NCBI GenBank assembly: GCA_016271365.2
Contig: CM028129.1
Location: 1,010,427,501 to 1,010,491,500 of the forward strand
Direction: 5' to 3'
Source of the DNA: Neoceratodus forsteri
Taxonomy: Eukaryota > Chordata > Ceratodontiformes > Ceratodontidae
DNA: 64,000 bases
A program made the position numbers and the translations under genes. Positions 1-9,632 of this stretch are shown piece by piece; position 1 is the first letter of the stretch, and every line of letters starts with the position of its first letter. Below the pieces are notes generated by a model. It was not told where the DNA came from. It did no database searches and was given only the letters and a program-made list of their open reading frames with translations.

Positions 1-480
1 AGGGTGGCATTTGTCAATGTGACATAGAGCTAGTTACCAAGCAATTTAAAAATGGGTATGAATTGGATAGTAAAGTGTGAATATAAATCTGAAATGGGTC
101 ATTACAGATGTTGATTCAAATTAAATAGTTAGTTTTCATCAAAGTATGGAATCACCAGTATAGTGAAAGTCCCATTCCTCAACTGTACAAATATTAAACA
201 ATATTATAATGCATGGGTAGCCCTTATTACCCATTGAAATCAAACAGATTACAATCTTGTAATCTCACCGTTGTGATGTCAGAACCTTATAAACCTATCT
301 CTCTATGTCATAGCCGTGGGTTTACAAAATGGAATGCCAGTGTTATTCAGTATTATACAATGGGGTATGAAAATCCTGTAACCTCATTGGTCAAAACACA
401 TCACATGACTGTGATGAATCCTCCAGTATACCCACTGAAAATATTTTATATCACTATAAAAACAAAAACAACAAGTTGAA
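1..480. other. unassigned AT-rich sequence
   Basis: No convincing coding region. Two small perfect palindromes are visible (about 214-235 and 247-264). A fragment resembling the inner part of the hairpin MITEs described below (CCTCCAGTATACCCACTG) lies at 419-437, and the string TATTATACAATG at 350-361 matches their outer terminus in reverse. The stretch may be a decayed member of that family. Confidence 0.4.
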
Positions 481-491
481 CATTGTATAAT

Positions 492-636
492 AGCAATATA
501 CCATGACAGGCAGTGGGTATAAGGGTGGATTTATCACTTCTGGTGTGGTTAAGTCACTCGGCTGTGCCTCATGACCGAACCACACCAGGCGTGGTAAATC
601 CACCAATATACCCACTCTCTGTCATGGTATATTGCT
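492..636. mobile_element. fold-back MITE, hairpin family copy 1
   Basis: The arms AGCAATATACCATGACAG (492-509) and its exact reverse complement (619-636) enclose a second layer of pairing: GTGGGTATA...GGTGGATTTA against TAAATCCACCAATATACCCAC, and TGGTGTGGTT against AACCACACCA. The loop contains CACTCGGCTGTGCCTCATGACCG. There is no coding capacity. The upstream CATTGTATAAT is part of the longer terminus seen in the copy at 6743. It is probably a non-autonomous DNA transposon; the superfamily is unknown. Confidence 0.75.
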
Positions 637-910
637 TAATTCTACATGCCCAGAATGTGATTGTTAGTCTCAGTACAGTATTCAAATAACATTCCAATTG
701 TCACAGTTTACTGTTACCGAGTCTAGCAATCACTATGTCTGATAGAGATTTTAACTCTGGTGCTATTTTGGCCCACTGTCATTCAGTCCATGTATCCTAA
801 TAAATTGTTTTCCTAAACAATCATGTGGGTGTAGTGCAGATTCATTAATAAGGTAAGGCTAAATTATTTGTGTTTGGGGGGGTAACTTCTCATGTCGAGT
901 CCCATGCACT

Positions 911-1083
911 ATAAATGACAATGCATGATGTGCAGGTGGTAACCAGGGTGTAATCATCTCTCGTGGTTGCTAGGGCAATTGTAAACCTCTCAAGCTGTGC
1001 ACTCTAGGTTTACTGATGCCCTAGACGCCACTCGAAGTGATTATACCATGGTTATCACCTGTACATCAGGCATTATCCTTTAT
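911..1083. mobile_element. fold-back MITE, ~173 bp palindrome
   Basis: The left arm TATAAATGACAATGCATGATG... pairs imperfectly with the right arm, whose reverse complement reads TATAAAGGATAATGCCTGATG.... Pairing continues through GTGCAGGTGGTAACCAGGGTGTAATCA. There is no coding capacity. It has the same hairpin architecture as the neighbouring MITEs, but the arm sequence differs, so it may be a separate family. Confidence 0.65.
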
Positions 1084-1319
1084 ATATTACCACACTGTCT
1101 GTGTCCAAAAAAATATTACCACACTGTTCATGTCAAATGACTGGTACTATACAAGCTAAGGCACACATTGCTAAAAATAAAGAACCATCTCTATACCAAT
1201 ACCTTACAGTACATAAAAAATACACATCAAAACATGAGAGAAATTATACTGTTATGAAAGCATACTCTGAACCTTGAACCATGGAGAGAACTTTACTTCT
1301 TCTCTGCTAAAATAAGAGC

Positions 1320-1525
1320 TCAGTAAAATAAATGACACAATGAAACTTGTAAAAGAAGTAATAAAAGGAAAACGAACTGATGAAAAAAAAAATTACACCA
1401 AAAACCTGTAAAGAAAAAAGTAATAAAAGAAAAGATCCTAGTAAAATTGTACACCAAAAAACCTGTAAAGAAAAATTGTAATAAAAGGAAAAAGAACTGA
1501 GTCCCAGGGTTACACAAAAGAAAGT
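1320..1525. repeat. A-rich tandem repeat, about three ~65-bp units
   Basis: The phrase ACCTGTAAAGAAAAA followed by GTAATAAAAG recurs near 1348, 1406 and 1464 with intervening TTACACCAAAA. The reverse strand is open in several frames only because the repeat is A-rich. It lies between the hairpin MITE and the minisatellite, and nothing else is recognised from 1084 to 1690. Confidence 0.6.
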
Positions 1526-1689
1526 CTTCCAGACTTCCAATTACTGCAGCAAAGGAAATGAAAGTACTATTTAACTCTCCACACCTAGGCTACTACTCCT
1601 TCTTACAATAATTTAAAAGAGCATAAACTCCCTCCTAAACACCCATGAAAGTGGTAAAGCAAAGGACATAGGAGTGTTATTACCTGCCT

Positions 1690-2698
1690 GGAGGCTGGAG
1701 ACACTGCTGGCACACTGGAGATTGGGATGGTAGGTGACTGGAAGTGCTGGAAGCTGACTGGTGACTGCTGGCACACTGGACTGCTGACTAGATGGGGTCA
1801 CTGCTGGCAAACTGGACTGGTAGCTGACTGGAGACAAAACTGGCAAACTGTCTCTGGACTGGTAGCTAAGCTGACTAGAGACACTGGCTACTGGCACACT
1901 GGACTGCTGGCTGACTGGTGACACTGCTGGCACACTGATATCTGACTGGAGGCTCTGCTAGCACACTGAATTGCTGGCTGACTGGACTGGTATCTGAGTT
2001 GAGACACTGCTGGCACACTGCTGGCTGACTGGAGACACTGCTGGCACACTGGACTAGTATCTGACTGGAGAAAAGGTTGGCAGACTGGACTCGCTGCTGA
2101 CTGGAGGCACAAGTTCAAACTGGACTGGTATCTGACTGAAGACACTACTGGCAAACTGGACTGCTGGTTGGCTGACTGGTAACACTGCTGGCACACTGGA
2201 CTGGTTGCTGACTGTAGGCACAACTTACAAACTAGACTTGCTGCTGAGCTGAGTGGGACAGAACTGGCACACTGCTGGCTGACTGGAGACACTGCTGGCA
2301 GACTGGACTGCTGGCTGACTGGAGGCACAACTTGCAAACTGGACTGCTGGCTGACTGGAGACTACTGGCAGACTGGACTGCTGGTTGGCTGACTGGTAAC
2401 ACTGCTGGCACACTGGACTGGTTGCTGACTGGAGGCACAACTTGCAAACTGGACTTGCTGCTGAGCTGACTGGGACAGAACTGACACACTGCTGGCTGAC
2501 TGGAGACACTACTGGCAGACTGGACTGCTGGCTAGCTGACTAGTAACACTGCTGGCACACTGGACTGGTTGCTGACTGGAGGCACAACTTGAAAACTTGA
2601 CTGGTAGCGGAGATGACTAGGACAGAACTGGAACACAGGACTGGTGGCTGACTGGAGACACTGGTAGCACACATGACTGATGGCTGACTGTAGATAGT
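1690..2698. repeat. ~1-kb minisatellite with higher-order structure
   Basis: Tandem array of variants of CTGACTGGAGACACTGCTGG and CACACTGGACTGCTGG; basic units are about 20-37 bp. A higher-order block repeats at about 217 bp: GGCACAACTT at 2217 and 2434, CTGCTGAGCTG at 2241 and 2458. A third block start at 2581 is only 147 bp further on. Long stretches of the minus strand lack stops (Ser/Gln/Val/Pro-rich), but this follows from the repeat lacking stop triplets and is not evidence of a protein. The array ends a few bases before the stop codon of the hAT transposase, so it occupies the place of its 3' untranslated region. Confidence 0.9.
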
Positions 2699-2702
2699 AA
2701 TG

Positions 2703-5204
2703 TTACTTCAGTAATGGGTATCTTCTTGAACGCATCTGAGCAAATCTTTCTATTGCTACTGACAGGTCTAGCTGCTTCACCTCCAGTGGCTTACATGCCA
2801 TCATCATTAAGTCACTGAGTCGTCTGTCACCACAACTGTTTCTTAAGTAAGTTTTCACTCTTTTCATGCATGAGAAGAAATGTTCATTTGAAGCTGTGGT
2901 CACAGGGAGTGCCAACACCAGGTTCAAAATCTCTAGGGCTTCTGAAAATGCAACTGTTGTCGGACACAATGAATACTTTGCATATTTTTGTTCTGTAGGT
3001 ATGCCTTTGCTGATTCCAGCTGTGACTCTAACACAATTGTGTTTATATTTGCTTCTGGGTAAGATTCTGCTAGGACCTTTAAAGCAGAGTAATTCAGAAA
3101 ACTGTCATCCTTTGGGTTGAGAGCAGCAACAGCTTTTAAGAGGTCCAGATTATTTGTGAAGCGTGAATCAAGTTCAGTAACAAACCTGTCAATGCAGGCC
3201 AGGTATATTTCCTGTTTAAGCCTGTCACTGTTAGATCTTGCAGAAATGTCCTGAATTTCTATATTTGCAGGCCGTTTCCCCAAAGTGGATGAAACAAAAA
3301 TTCTGTCAGTTTTGGCTCAACTGATGTTTAGCAGTGGCCTTCCTGTGTGCAAAGTGAGCGTACATCGTAATCAATGCCACAGTGATCAGCAGCTTGTTGT
3401 GCCTCCTTGTAAAACTTTGCCACTGTGAATCATTACGTAGAAAAGAGCTCACTTTCAAAGACCGAACAAGATTACAGGCACTTGGCAAATCCACATCTTT
3501 TCTCTGAAGTTCCTCAGACACCGATTGTATCTTCCTTAAAATTGTTTCTAGGCTGTACAGTGTTACTACAAAGGTGAAGTTCTGAGTTTTAAACAGATGA
3601 CCTTTTGCTTCACTACTTGCCTCTTTGTCAGTGTTTTGTGACTGAATAGCATGAAGTGTTATAATAATGGACTCTAGACGCAACTGAAATTTCTTGACAC
3701 AGTTGTACCAGTAAAACCACCGTGTACCACACAGTCGTTCCAGTTCCAGAACTTGTAGACCTTCTTCTTTCTGAGCTTTAACAAACAACTCATGTCTGGG
3801 TGAACTTTGAGAAATAAATACATATACAGCCTGTAAGATGCTGAATAATTCTTTCACTTCTGATATATTAGTAATTGTTTGCACCAAGACAAGATTCAGT
3901 CTGTGTGCATGACAATGAATATAAACAGCTTGAGAAGCAATCTCTCTTATTCTTGCTTGTACTCCGCTGATGCACCCACTCATGACAGAGGCTCCATCAT
4001 AGCACTGTGCCACACAGTTGCTTCCACTGCAGTCCAGCCTGACATACTGCCTGATTGATGGCACCAGCCAAACTACCAGCATCCAGTTTATCCATGTGGT
4101 AGCAGCCAAGTGGTTTTTCACAGATATTACCATCTCCATCAACGAAACGGATTACAAAACTGAGCTGCTCTTTGCGTGATACATCCTTAGTTTCATCGAT
4201 TAAAACAGATAAATATTTTGTAACTTTACTTACAATTTTCTCTCGTATTAATGTTGCAACTACGTTAATCAAATCATTTTGATACTCTGGACAGGTATAA
4301 TGACCGTATCTCCTAGACATTTTTTCTTTTAAGTTTGAGTCACGTGCAGATAATGTTTCCAGAAACTCAATAAAATTGCCTTTGTTATCGGAATTTGTTG
4401 ACTCATCACCACCTCTGAAAGCAAGACCTTGCCATCCTAGGTAACAAACTGCATGCAGTAGTAATTCAACATGGCGTCTATTTTCTTCAATTTCAATATC
4501 CCTATTTTTTCAAGCCGTCTCACAACTGACTGATGTCCTGATGAGGACTGTATATGGTTAAATTCACACCATGCTACAACAGAAGCTTTGTGTTTCTCAG
4601 ACTCGCTGTGCTTTCTTAAGGCATGGCCAATTTTTTCCCATTTACAGAAACCAATATCGACAAAAGGAATGTTTCCACGTTCATAACCTCCACCTCCAGG
4701 TGCAGTACGAGTGCTAGTAAAATGCCTGCATGCAAAACAGTATACAGCATCTCTCTGTACTGAATATTCTACCCACTTATGAGTTTTGTAATCACCATTA
4801 AATTTATGTGATTTTGTCACAGGGAAAACACACTTTGGCTGAACTGGAGCTTGGTAAGGAGTAGCAGATATGTCACTTGGCACAGTATCATGCTCAACAC
4901 ACTCACCCACTGAAAATGAATGGCCTTCACTAGATGGCAATGATGTGCTTTCACATGCATCAGAGGGTGAGGGTGAGGGTGAAGCAACAAGTAATGGACC
5001 TGTAGCAGCCTAACTAGGCTCTGAAACTGTACTACTACTATCAGATTCATGCATACCAGCTAACAGAACACTATCTTCAGGTCTTGATTTCTTCACTGTA
5101 TGTTCAGCATGTGCAGTATCTGCTGTAATTCTTTTCTTAGCAAATAATTGAAGCACCGATGGTTGGTTTGGATCACTGGATGCCTTCTTCTTAGACGGAG
5201 ACAT
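2703..5204 (-). pseudogene. hAT-superfamily transposase with TTF-type zinc finger, decayed
   Basis: Read from 5204 down, the pieces appear in the order of a full hAT transposase. First is a Lys-rich N-terminus (MSPSKKK), then a TTF-type zinc-finger region (WVEYSVQRDAVYCFACRHF, then RKHSESEKHK). Next come a catalytic-domain start with LIDETKD, the block CYDGASVMSG with CHAHRLNLVL, a GTRW block, and a C-terminal dimerisation domain (ALPVTTASNEHFFSCMKR). It resembles the ZMYM1 / '52 kDa repressor-like' branch of hAT proteins. In-frame stops lie at 5010-5012 and 4437-4439. The frame changes at least four times: between 4437 and 4320, near 4142, between 3306 and 3283, and near 2950. The gene is dead but long, about 830 codons of coverage. 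No convincing hAT terminal inverted repeats or 8-bp duplication were found. Confidence 0.9.
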
Positions 5205-5569
5205 TTCAGTAATACTTATTTAGCAGCCAACTTCAAAGAAATTTCAATCAGTGAAGGCTACTAAAGAAGAAATTTAGCAATGTACAGACTACAGTCAGTT
5301 GTCTGGCCTGCCAGCAGCTATGCCCAGTGATTAGAAAATCAGATATCAGTTTTGAAACCCATGGAAAACAGCTATGAATTAAAATGTGCACACAGTCTAA
5401 AGAAATCACCAGTGTGCGTTACGAAATCTGCAAAAAGTGATGATATCAGGGAATTAAAAACATTAACATATGAGTGTAAATTTTACATTTAACTGTACCT
5501 ATGAACCTAAAAAAAAAAAAGATCTATTATAATTCTGAATTTTAACAGCAATCTTATAAATGCAAGGAT
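5205..5569. other. unassigned AT-rich flank of the hAT element
   Basis: Probably the 5' flank or untranslated region of the hAT element, because it lies upstream of its first codon. It contains an A11 run near 5510. No gene or clear terminal repeat was seen. Confidence 0.4.
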
Positions 5570-6415
5570 GCACTAAAACATTTCTGTTATAAAACAAAAG
5601 TGGGATGCATACAAGTGCTGTAAATCTGGCAAAAAATGTTACTTTTGAATCACCAGTTATGTTATGAAGCACTATTCTTTGGCGTGTGGAGTATGTACAA
5701 ATGTTGGGTGAGTACTGGTACTCATTTAAAAAATTTCTGAAGCGTATTTCCTCAAATGAGGTGAGTAAAATAAGCTGGCACAGACCTTATCTGGAGCCCT
5801 GGCCATGGCCTAGCTGCTTTAAGACTCTTAAAAACCTTGTTTCCAATTGGCCTTTGCAGATTAATTGTGGCCAGTTTGGGAGTACTTATTGTAACCAATG
5901 GAGAAGGGTTATGTTTAAAGATGTTGATGTAAGATGGTATTGGTCTGTGTGGTTTGTTTTTGACTTTCGGTTCTTGTCAACTGTACAATGCCTTGAACCT
6001 CAGGTGTTTTTAATTAAAATATCTATTTATATTTATACAATAGGGGTGAGTGGACAAACCATTGTATAAATGCATATATTTTCACCGCTGTGTAATAGAT
6101 CTGCAGAGCCATTGAATAAATACATTTATCTACAGTCATGATGTCACAGATGGCATTTACCCACGTAGTCATGACCATGGCTCCAGATAAGGTGTGTGCC
6201 AGTCTATTTTACTCACCTCATTTTTAGGAACTACTCTTCAGAAATTTTTTAAAATGAGTACCTGTACTCACCCAACATTTGTAAATACTCCACACGCCAA
6301 AGAATAGTGCTTCATAACATAACTGGTGATTCAAAAGTAACAGTTTTTTGCCAGATTCACACTTGTATGTATCTCACTTTTGTTTTACTCACTATGTTTT
6401 AAAACTGGTGAGTAA
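5570..6415. mobile_element. non-autonomous DNA transposon with ~230-bp inverted arms
   Basis: The left arm (about 5570-5815) and right arm (about 6165-6415) are reverse complements with scattered differences. Shared anchors include AAAACAAAAGTG, TTTTGAATCACCAGTTATG, CACTATTCTTTGGCGTGTGG, GTGAGTACTGGTACTCA and ACCTTATCTGGAGCC. The ~350-bp centre has no coding capacity; an open frame across it is fortuitous. Long inverted arms with a non-coding core suggest a fold-back or MITE-type element. Superfamily not recognised; the exact ends blur outside the anchors. Confidence 0.8.
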
Positions 6416-6742
6416 ATTCCTACCTAACCGGAAGCACAAGGTCACAGATGACAGCCCTTTAGAATTCCCGCTATAGGAAGACGCACGAAAAAACAACAAA
6501 TCAAACTGCAAATCTTAATTCTCACAGTAAAAAAAAAAACAAACAAAAAAAACACACACATACACAATTCAGTTCAGAGCCTCGACAAACGAGATAAAGA
6601 AAAACTAAGGGGGGGCATCACCACTACTATGCCTAGCAACAAGGAACTATTTCGCTTTGGTGGAGCAATAAAATAACAAAAATGATGATTAAAAAGAGAA
6701 ACAAAAAGTATTTCTATATTTTAGTCACCCAAAAATGTAAGC
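6416..6742. other. unassigned spacer with A-rich/CA-rich tract
   Basis: Holds an A/C-rich simple tract at about 6528-6566. Nothing else was recognised. Confidence 0.4.
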
Positions 6743-6911
6743 CATTGCATAATAGCAACATACCTCTCCAGGGAGTGGGTATACCGGTGGATTTACCTCT
6801 TCTGTTGTGGTTATGTCACTCGGCTGTGCCTCATGACCGAACCACACCAGCCGTGGTAAATCCACCAGTATACCCATACCCTGGAGGGGTATATTGCTTT
6901 ATTATACAATG
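6743..6911. mobile_element. fold-back MITE, hairpin family copy 2
   Basis: The best-preserved ends of the family: CATTGCATAATAGCAACATACC on the left and GGGTATATTGCTTTATTATACAATG on the right. Internal layers GTGGGTATACCGGTGGATTTACC and GGTAAATCCACCAGTATACCCA pair as in copy 1, and the loop again reads CACTCGGCTGTGCCTCATGACCG. This copy defines an outer terminus of the type CATTGTATAATAGCAATA. Confidence 0.8.
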
Positions 6912-6944
6912 TGGTAAATCGAATGAGCCAAATCCTGCAACCTG

Positions 6945-7016
6945 ATTGGTTGGCTGGTACCTTTCCCAGCGTGGTAAATCCTCCAGTGTACCCACTGGAA
7001 AAAGTACCAGCCAATC
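6945..7016. mobile_element. short fold-back related to the hairpin MITEs
   Basis: The arms TTGGCTGGTACCTTTCC and GGAAAAAGTACCAGCCAA surround CGTGGTAAATCCTCCAGTGT, the same core phrase found in copies 1 to 3. Probably a shortened relative. The sequence from here to 7190 has no other recognised feature. Confidence 0.55.
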
Positions 7017-7190
7017 TTATATCGTGCCAATCTGGTCACTTTCATTTTGATCAAAACTGCAGCCATTTGTCCTGTCACCGCTTCGCTAAAACACCGTGGT
7101 AAATATTTAAAAAAATGACATCCTCCTTCCAACTGTACAGACTTCAGTTACTTACAAAATATCTAAAAAAATTAAATAAAACTACATTTG

Positions 7191-7351
7191 CCATTGTATA
7201 ATATAAATTTATCCCTCCAGGGTGTGGGTATACTGGAGGACTTAACACGACTGGTGTGGTTCAGTCACTCGGCTGCACCTGGTGACCGAATCACACCAGC
7301 TGTGGTAAATCCTCCAGTATACCCACACCCTCGAGGGATAAATTGCTTAAT
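7191..7351. mobile_element. fold-back MITE, hairpin family copy 3
   Basis: Begins CCATTGTATAATATAAATTT. ATCCCTCCAGGGTGTGGGTATACTGGAGGA pairs with TCCTCCAGTATACCCACACCCTCGAGGGAT, and the right end is AAATTGCTTAAT. The loop contains CACTCGGCTGCACCTGGTGACCG, close to copies 1 and 2. No coding capacity. Confidence 0.8.
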
Positions 7352-8189
7352 TAACACACTTTTACAGCTTACCCATATATTGAACAAGGTTTAACACTGT
7401 TTAAATAAAAAACATTTTTATGTTGCTTGCACGCATGTGCAAGAAACATAGTGCCATCATCCGAGTTTTTGGAGGTGTGGCACCCTGTCTTCAATTCAGT
7501 CAGTGTGTTTGCAGGTGCGGCCACAGTTCTCCAATGACTGCTGCAGCTGTCTATGACAGCAGTCGAAAATGCAGTGGCATACAGTTGAAAGGAAGCTCTG
7601 CTTCAGTGAGCAGAGCTCTCCCCCACACACACGCAGAAAGCACGCATTGCGTGCTGATGTGCTCCTTCCCCCACGCACTCACTATATGGCCGACAGGTGC
7701 CCAATCCCCGCCGGCTCCCCACAAAGTTGTCCAGGTGCCATGCTGGGAGCCCACCCCAGCGTGGCAAAAATATTATAACCGACGGGGTGCCCAATCCCTG
7801 TTGGCTCCCAAAGCTGCAGCCCCCAAAGCTTTCCAGGTGCCACGCTGGGAGCCCACCCCAGCATGGCAAATCTTGTTATAGCCGACGGGGTGCCCAATCC
7901 TCCGTCAGCTCCAGCCCCCCAAACAGCCTATCCAGCTGCCATGCTGGGAGCCCACCCAGTGTGGCAAGCGTCCCGTCGTTTTCATGAAAAAAAAAAAGAC
8001 CTGTAAATAAAAACGGTCCCTCGTAGTCTCCCTGCCCCCACCGCACCCACCCACTGCACACCCTGCCTCCCCACACCCCCACCCCATACTTACCTCCGGA
8101 GCTTGGTGCGGCGATCATCAAGTGGACCAGGAACACGTCTGCACTCTTCAAAGCGACTGCGAACTGGGAAATGCGGTAAGCTGCATAAT
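7352..8189. repeat. GC-rich segment with ~100-bp tandem repeats
   Basis: Three tandem units start near 7692, 7781 and 7884 (spacing 89 and 103 bp). Each reads GACGGGGTGCCCAATCC, a variable part, then AGGTGCCATGCTGGGAGC, CCACCCCAGCGTGGCAA and a short AT-rich joint. CpG-containing and open in several frames on both strands, which is base composition rather than coding signal. Sequence from 7352 to 7690 and from 7980 to 8189 is unassigned. Confidence 0.7.
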
Positions 8190-8820
8190 GGAATAAATAG
8201 GGTTTTCAACTTTGTTGCGTATCTCAGGCATTTTGGGAATTTTGGCCCAAATTTTCAACATGGGATTTTAGGGACCCCTACTCATGAATTCTTGCACTGC
8301 CATGGCATTAATCCCGGGCCGAAGGGGTTATTTACATGATCACTGCGAAATCACCTTTTGGGACTGATTAATGAAATACACTGCCAGTGTTCATAAGGTG
8401 GGCTCTCAAAAAGCCTATGTTGAAAATTTAATGGCATCTAAAATGACTGTTTACCAGCGTCGTTACGCAGTTCTATGCTGCGCTCATAAGTTCGCAATTT
8501 TCAATATTTTCACTCCAGATTTTCAACATTACCATTTTACCACACCTCCTTATGAGCAGTACAGCTGTCATTTTCACATCTCCAAAATGTGTTTCCGCCC
8601 ATATGGCGCACAATGGCACAGTCGATGTCTGCGAAATCAATGTATGGGACACATTAGGAAAATCACAGTGACACTGTTCATGAGCAGAGGTCTTAAAATG
8701 GCTATGTTGAAAATTTGGTGAAAAAATTCCTAAAACTGACTGTTTTACGAGAGTGCGTTGCGCAGTTCCTATGCACGCTCGTAAGTTCGTAAATTTTCAA
8801 TATTTGCACTCCAATGACTT
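8190..8820. repeat. alternating direct and inverted repeat block
   Basis: A module containing GTTGAAAATTT, GACTGTTTTACGAG/ACCAGCGT and GTTACGCAGTTC...GCTC(A/G)TAAGTTCG...TTTTCAATATTT(T/G)CACTCCA occurs at about 8388-8520 and again at about 8671-8813, period about 285 bp. Between them the sequence ATTTTCAACATTACCATTTTACCACACCTCCTTATGAGCAG-type is the reverse complement of the module start, and a weaker copy of that inverted half lies at 8245-8300. Head-to-head, tail-to-tail order of this kind suggests a palindromic satellite unit or a nested fold-back element. Confidence 0.65.
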
Positions 8821-8885
8821 CCAAATACCTAAACAGCACATACAAGCAAGCAAAATTCGGCATTGACAAATGCTTGTTATTATAA

Positions 8886-9036
8886 CAGCAATAAGGCACT
8901 CCCAGGGGTTATGTTAATGGTCGGTTAATCACTCTCTAGGGGCATGTGGCACTCGGCAATGCCTCGTGCCACATTATGCCCCTAGAGGGTGATTAACAGA
9001 CCATTAACATAACCCCTGGTCATGCCTTATTGCTTA
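8886..9036. mobile_element. fold-back MITE, hairpin family copy 4
   Basis: AGCAATAAGGCA at the left and TGCCTTATTGCTTA at the right, with long inner pairing: CCAGGGGTTATGTTAATGGTC against GACCATTAACATAACCCCTGG, and TTAATCACTCTCTAGGGGCAT against ATGCCCCTAGAGGGTGATTAA. It keeps the AGCAATA end and the CACTCGGC loop of the other copies but differs in the inner arms. Nearly perfect pairing suggests recent activity or strong constraint. Confidence 0.8.
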
Positions 9037-9490
9037 AGTGTTGGAAGTGGCTGTGCTCAGTAAAACAAAGGGCTTCTCTCACTTGTCCAAACAGAGCTGC
9101 TAACATCTGAAAGCATCATGACGTCATGGGACTTTTTTGTAGAAGCAGTATACAGTTACAAAAAAAAATGGTAATTGTGTCTGCATTCCTTTTCACATCG
9201 ACAAATACATTGAGTAAGCTGTTGCACTGCTGCTGCCAAATGTTCAGAGCCCAGCCCAGCTCAGCAGACATAAATCAAGGGTGACTGTAATCAGCTGTAA
9301 GCATTTAGCACTGTCTGAACCATTAACAAAATCGAAATGTCCTGCAGCCTTGAACCTCTTCATAGGAAGAGTTTTTTTTTAAACCCCCCCCCCCAAACAC
9401 ACTGACACACACACACACCTGAAGCTTAGTTGTCCTGCTTGCTCATTTCTTATCATTTAGGCAGATTTAGCTGAAGCAGGAAAACTGACT
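9037..9490. other. unassigned spacer
   Basis: Contains a C-run and CA-rich simple sequence at about 9385-9417. No gene or element recognised. Confidence 0.4.
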
Positions 9491-9632
9491 GTTGTCCCCG
9501 TGGTTAGAGAAGAGCACAAAACAACTTCAGGTTCAAATCCCACTACAACTCAACATCTAGTTTGGAGTGAACCCTTGAGCAGGTCAATTGGCCTCCTTAT
9601 GCTTTAAATCTCTCCCAGATGTAAAAATGGGC
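9491..9632 (+). mobile_element. MIR-like CORE-SINE, degraded
   Basis: The order of blocks matches MIR-type SINEs: a tRNA-like head (GTGGTTAGAGAAGAGCAC), a pol III B box (GGTTCAAATCC at 9530-9540), the core phrase TGAACCCTTGAGCAGGTCAA, then CTCCCAGATGTAAAAATGGG at the end. The last block corresponds to the CATCTGTAAAATGGG of MIR consensus sequences. It is old and has substitutions throughout. Confidence 0.7.

Noticed and set aside
1613..2509. Several 85-149-codon open frames on the minus strand (Ser/Gln/Val-rich)
   Set aside because: They are produced by the minisatellite, whose unit lacks stop triplets; overlapping frames are open at once and no domain is visible.
5686..6069. 127-codon open frame inside the inverted-arm element
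   Set aside because: No domain; begins in one arm and ends in the non-coding centre; likely chance.
7420..7987. Candidate proteins in the GC-rich tandem repeat (up to 153 codons)
   Set aside because: Both strands are open across the same repeat units; composition effect.
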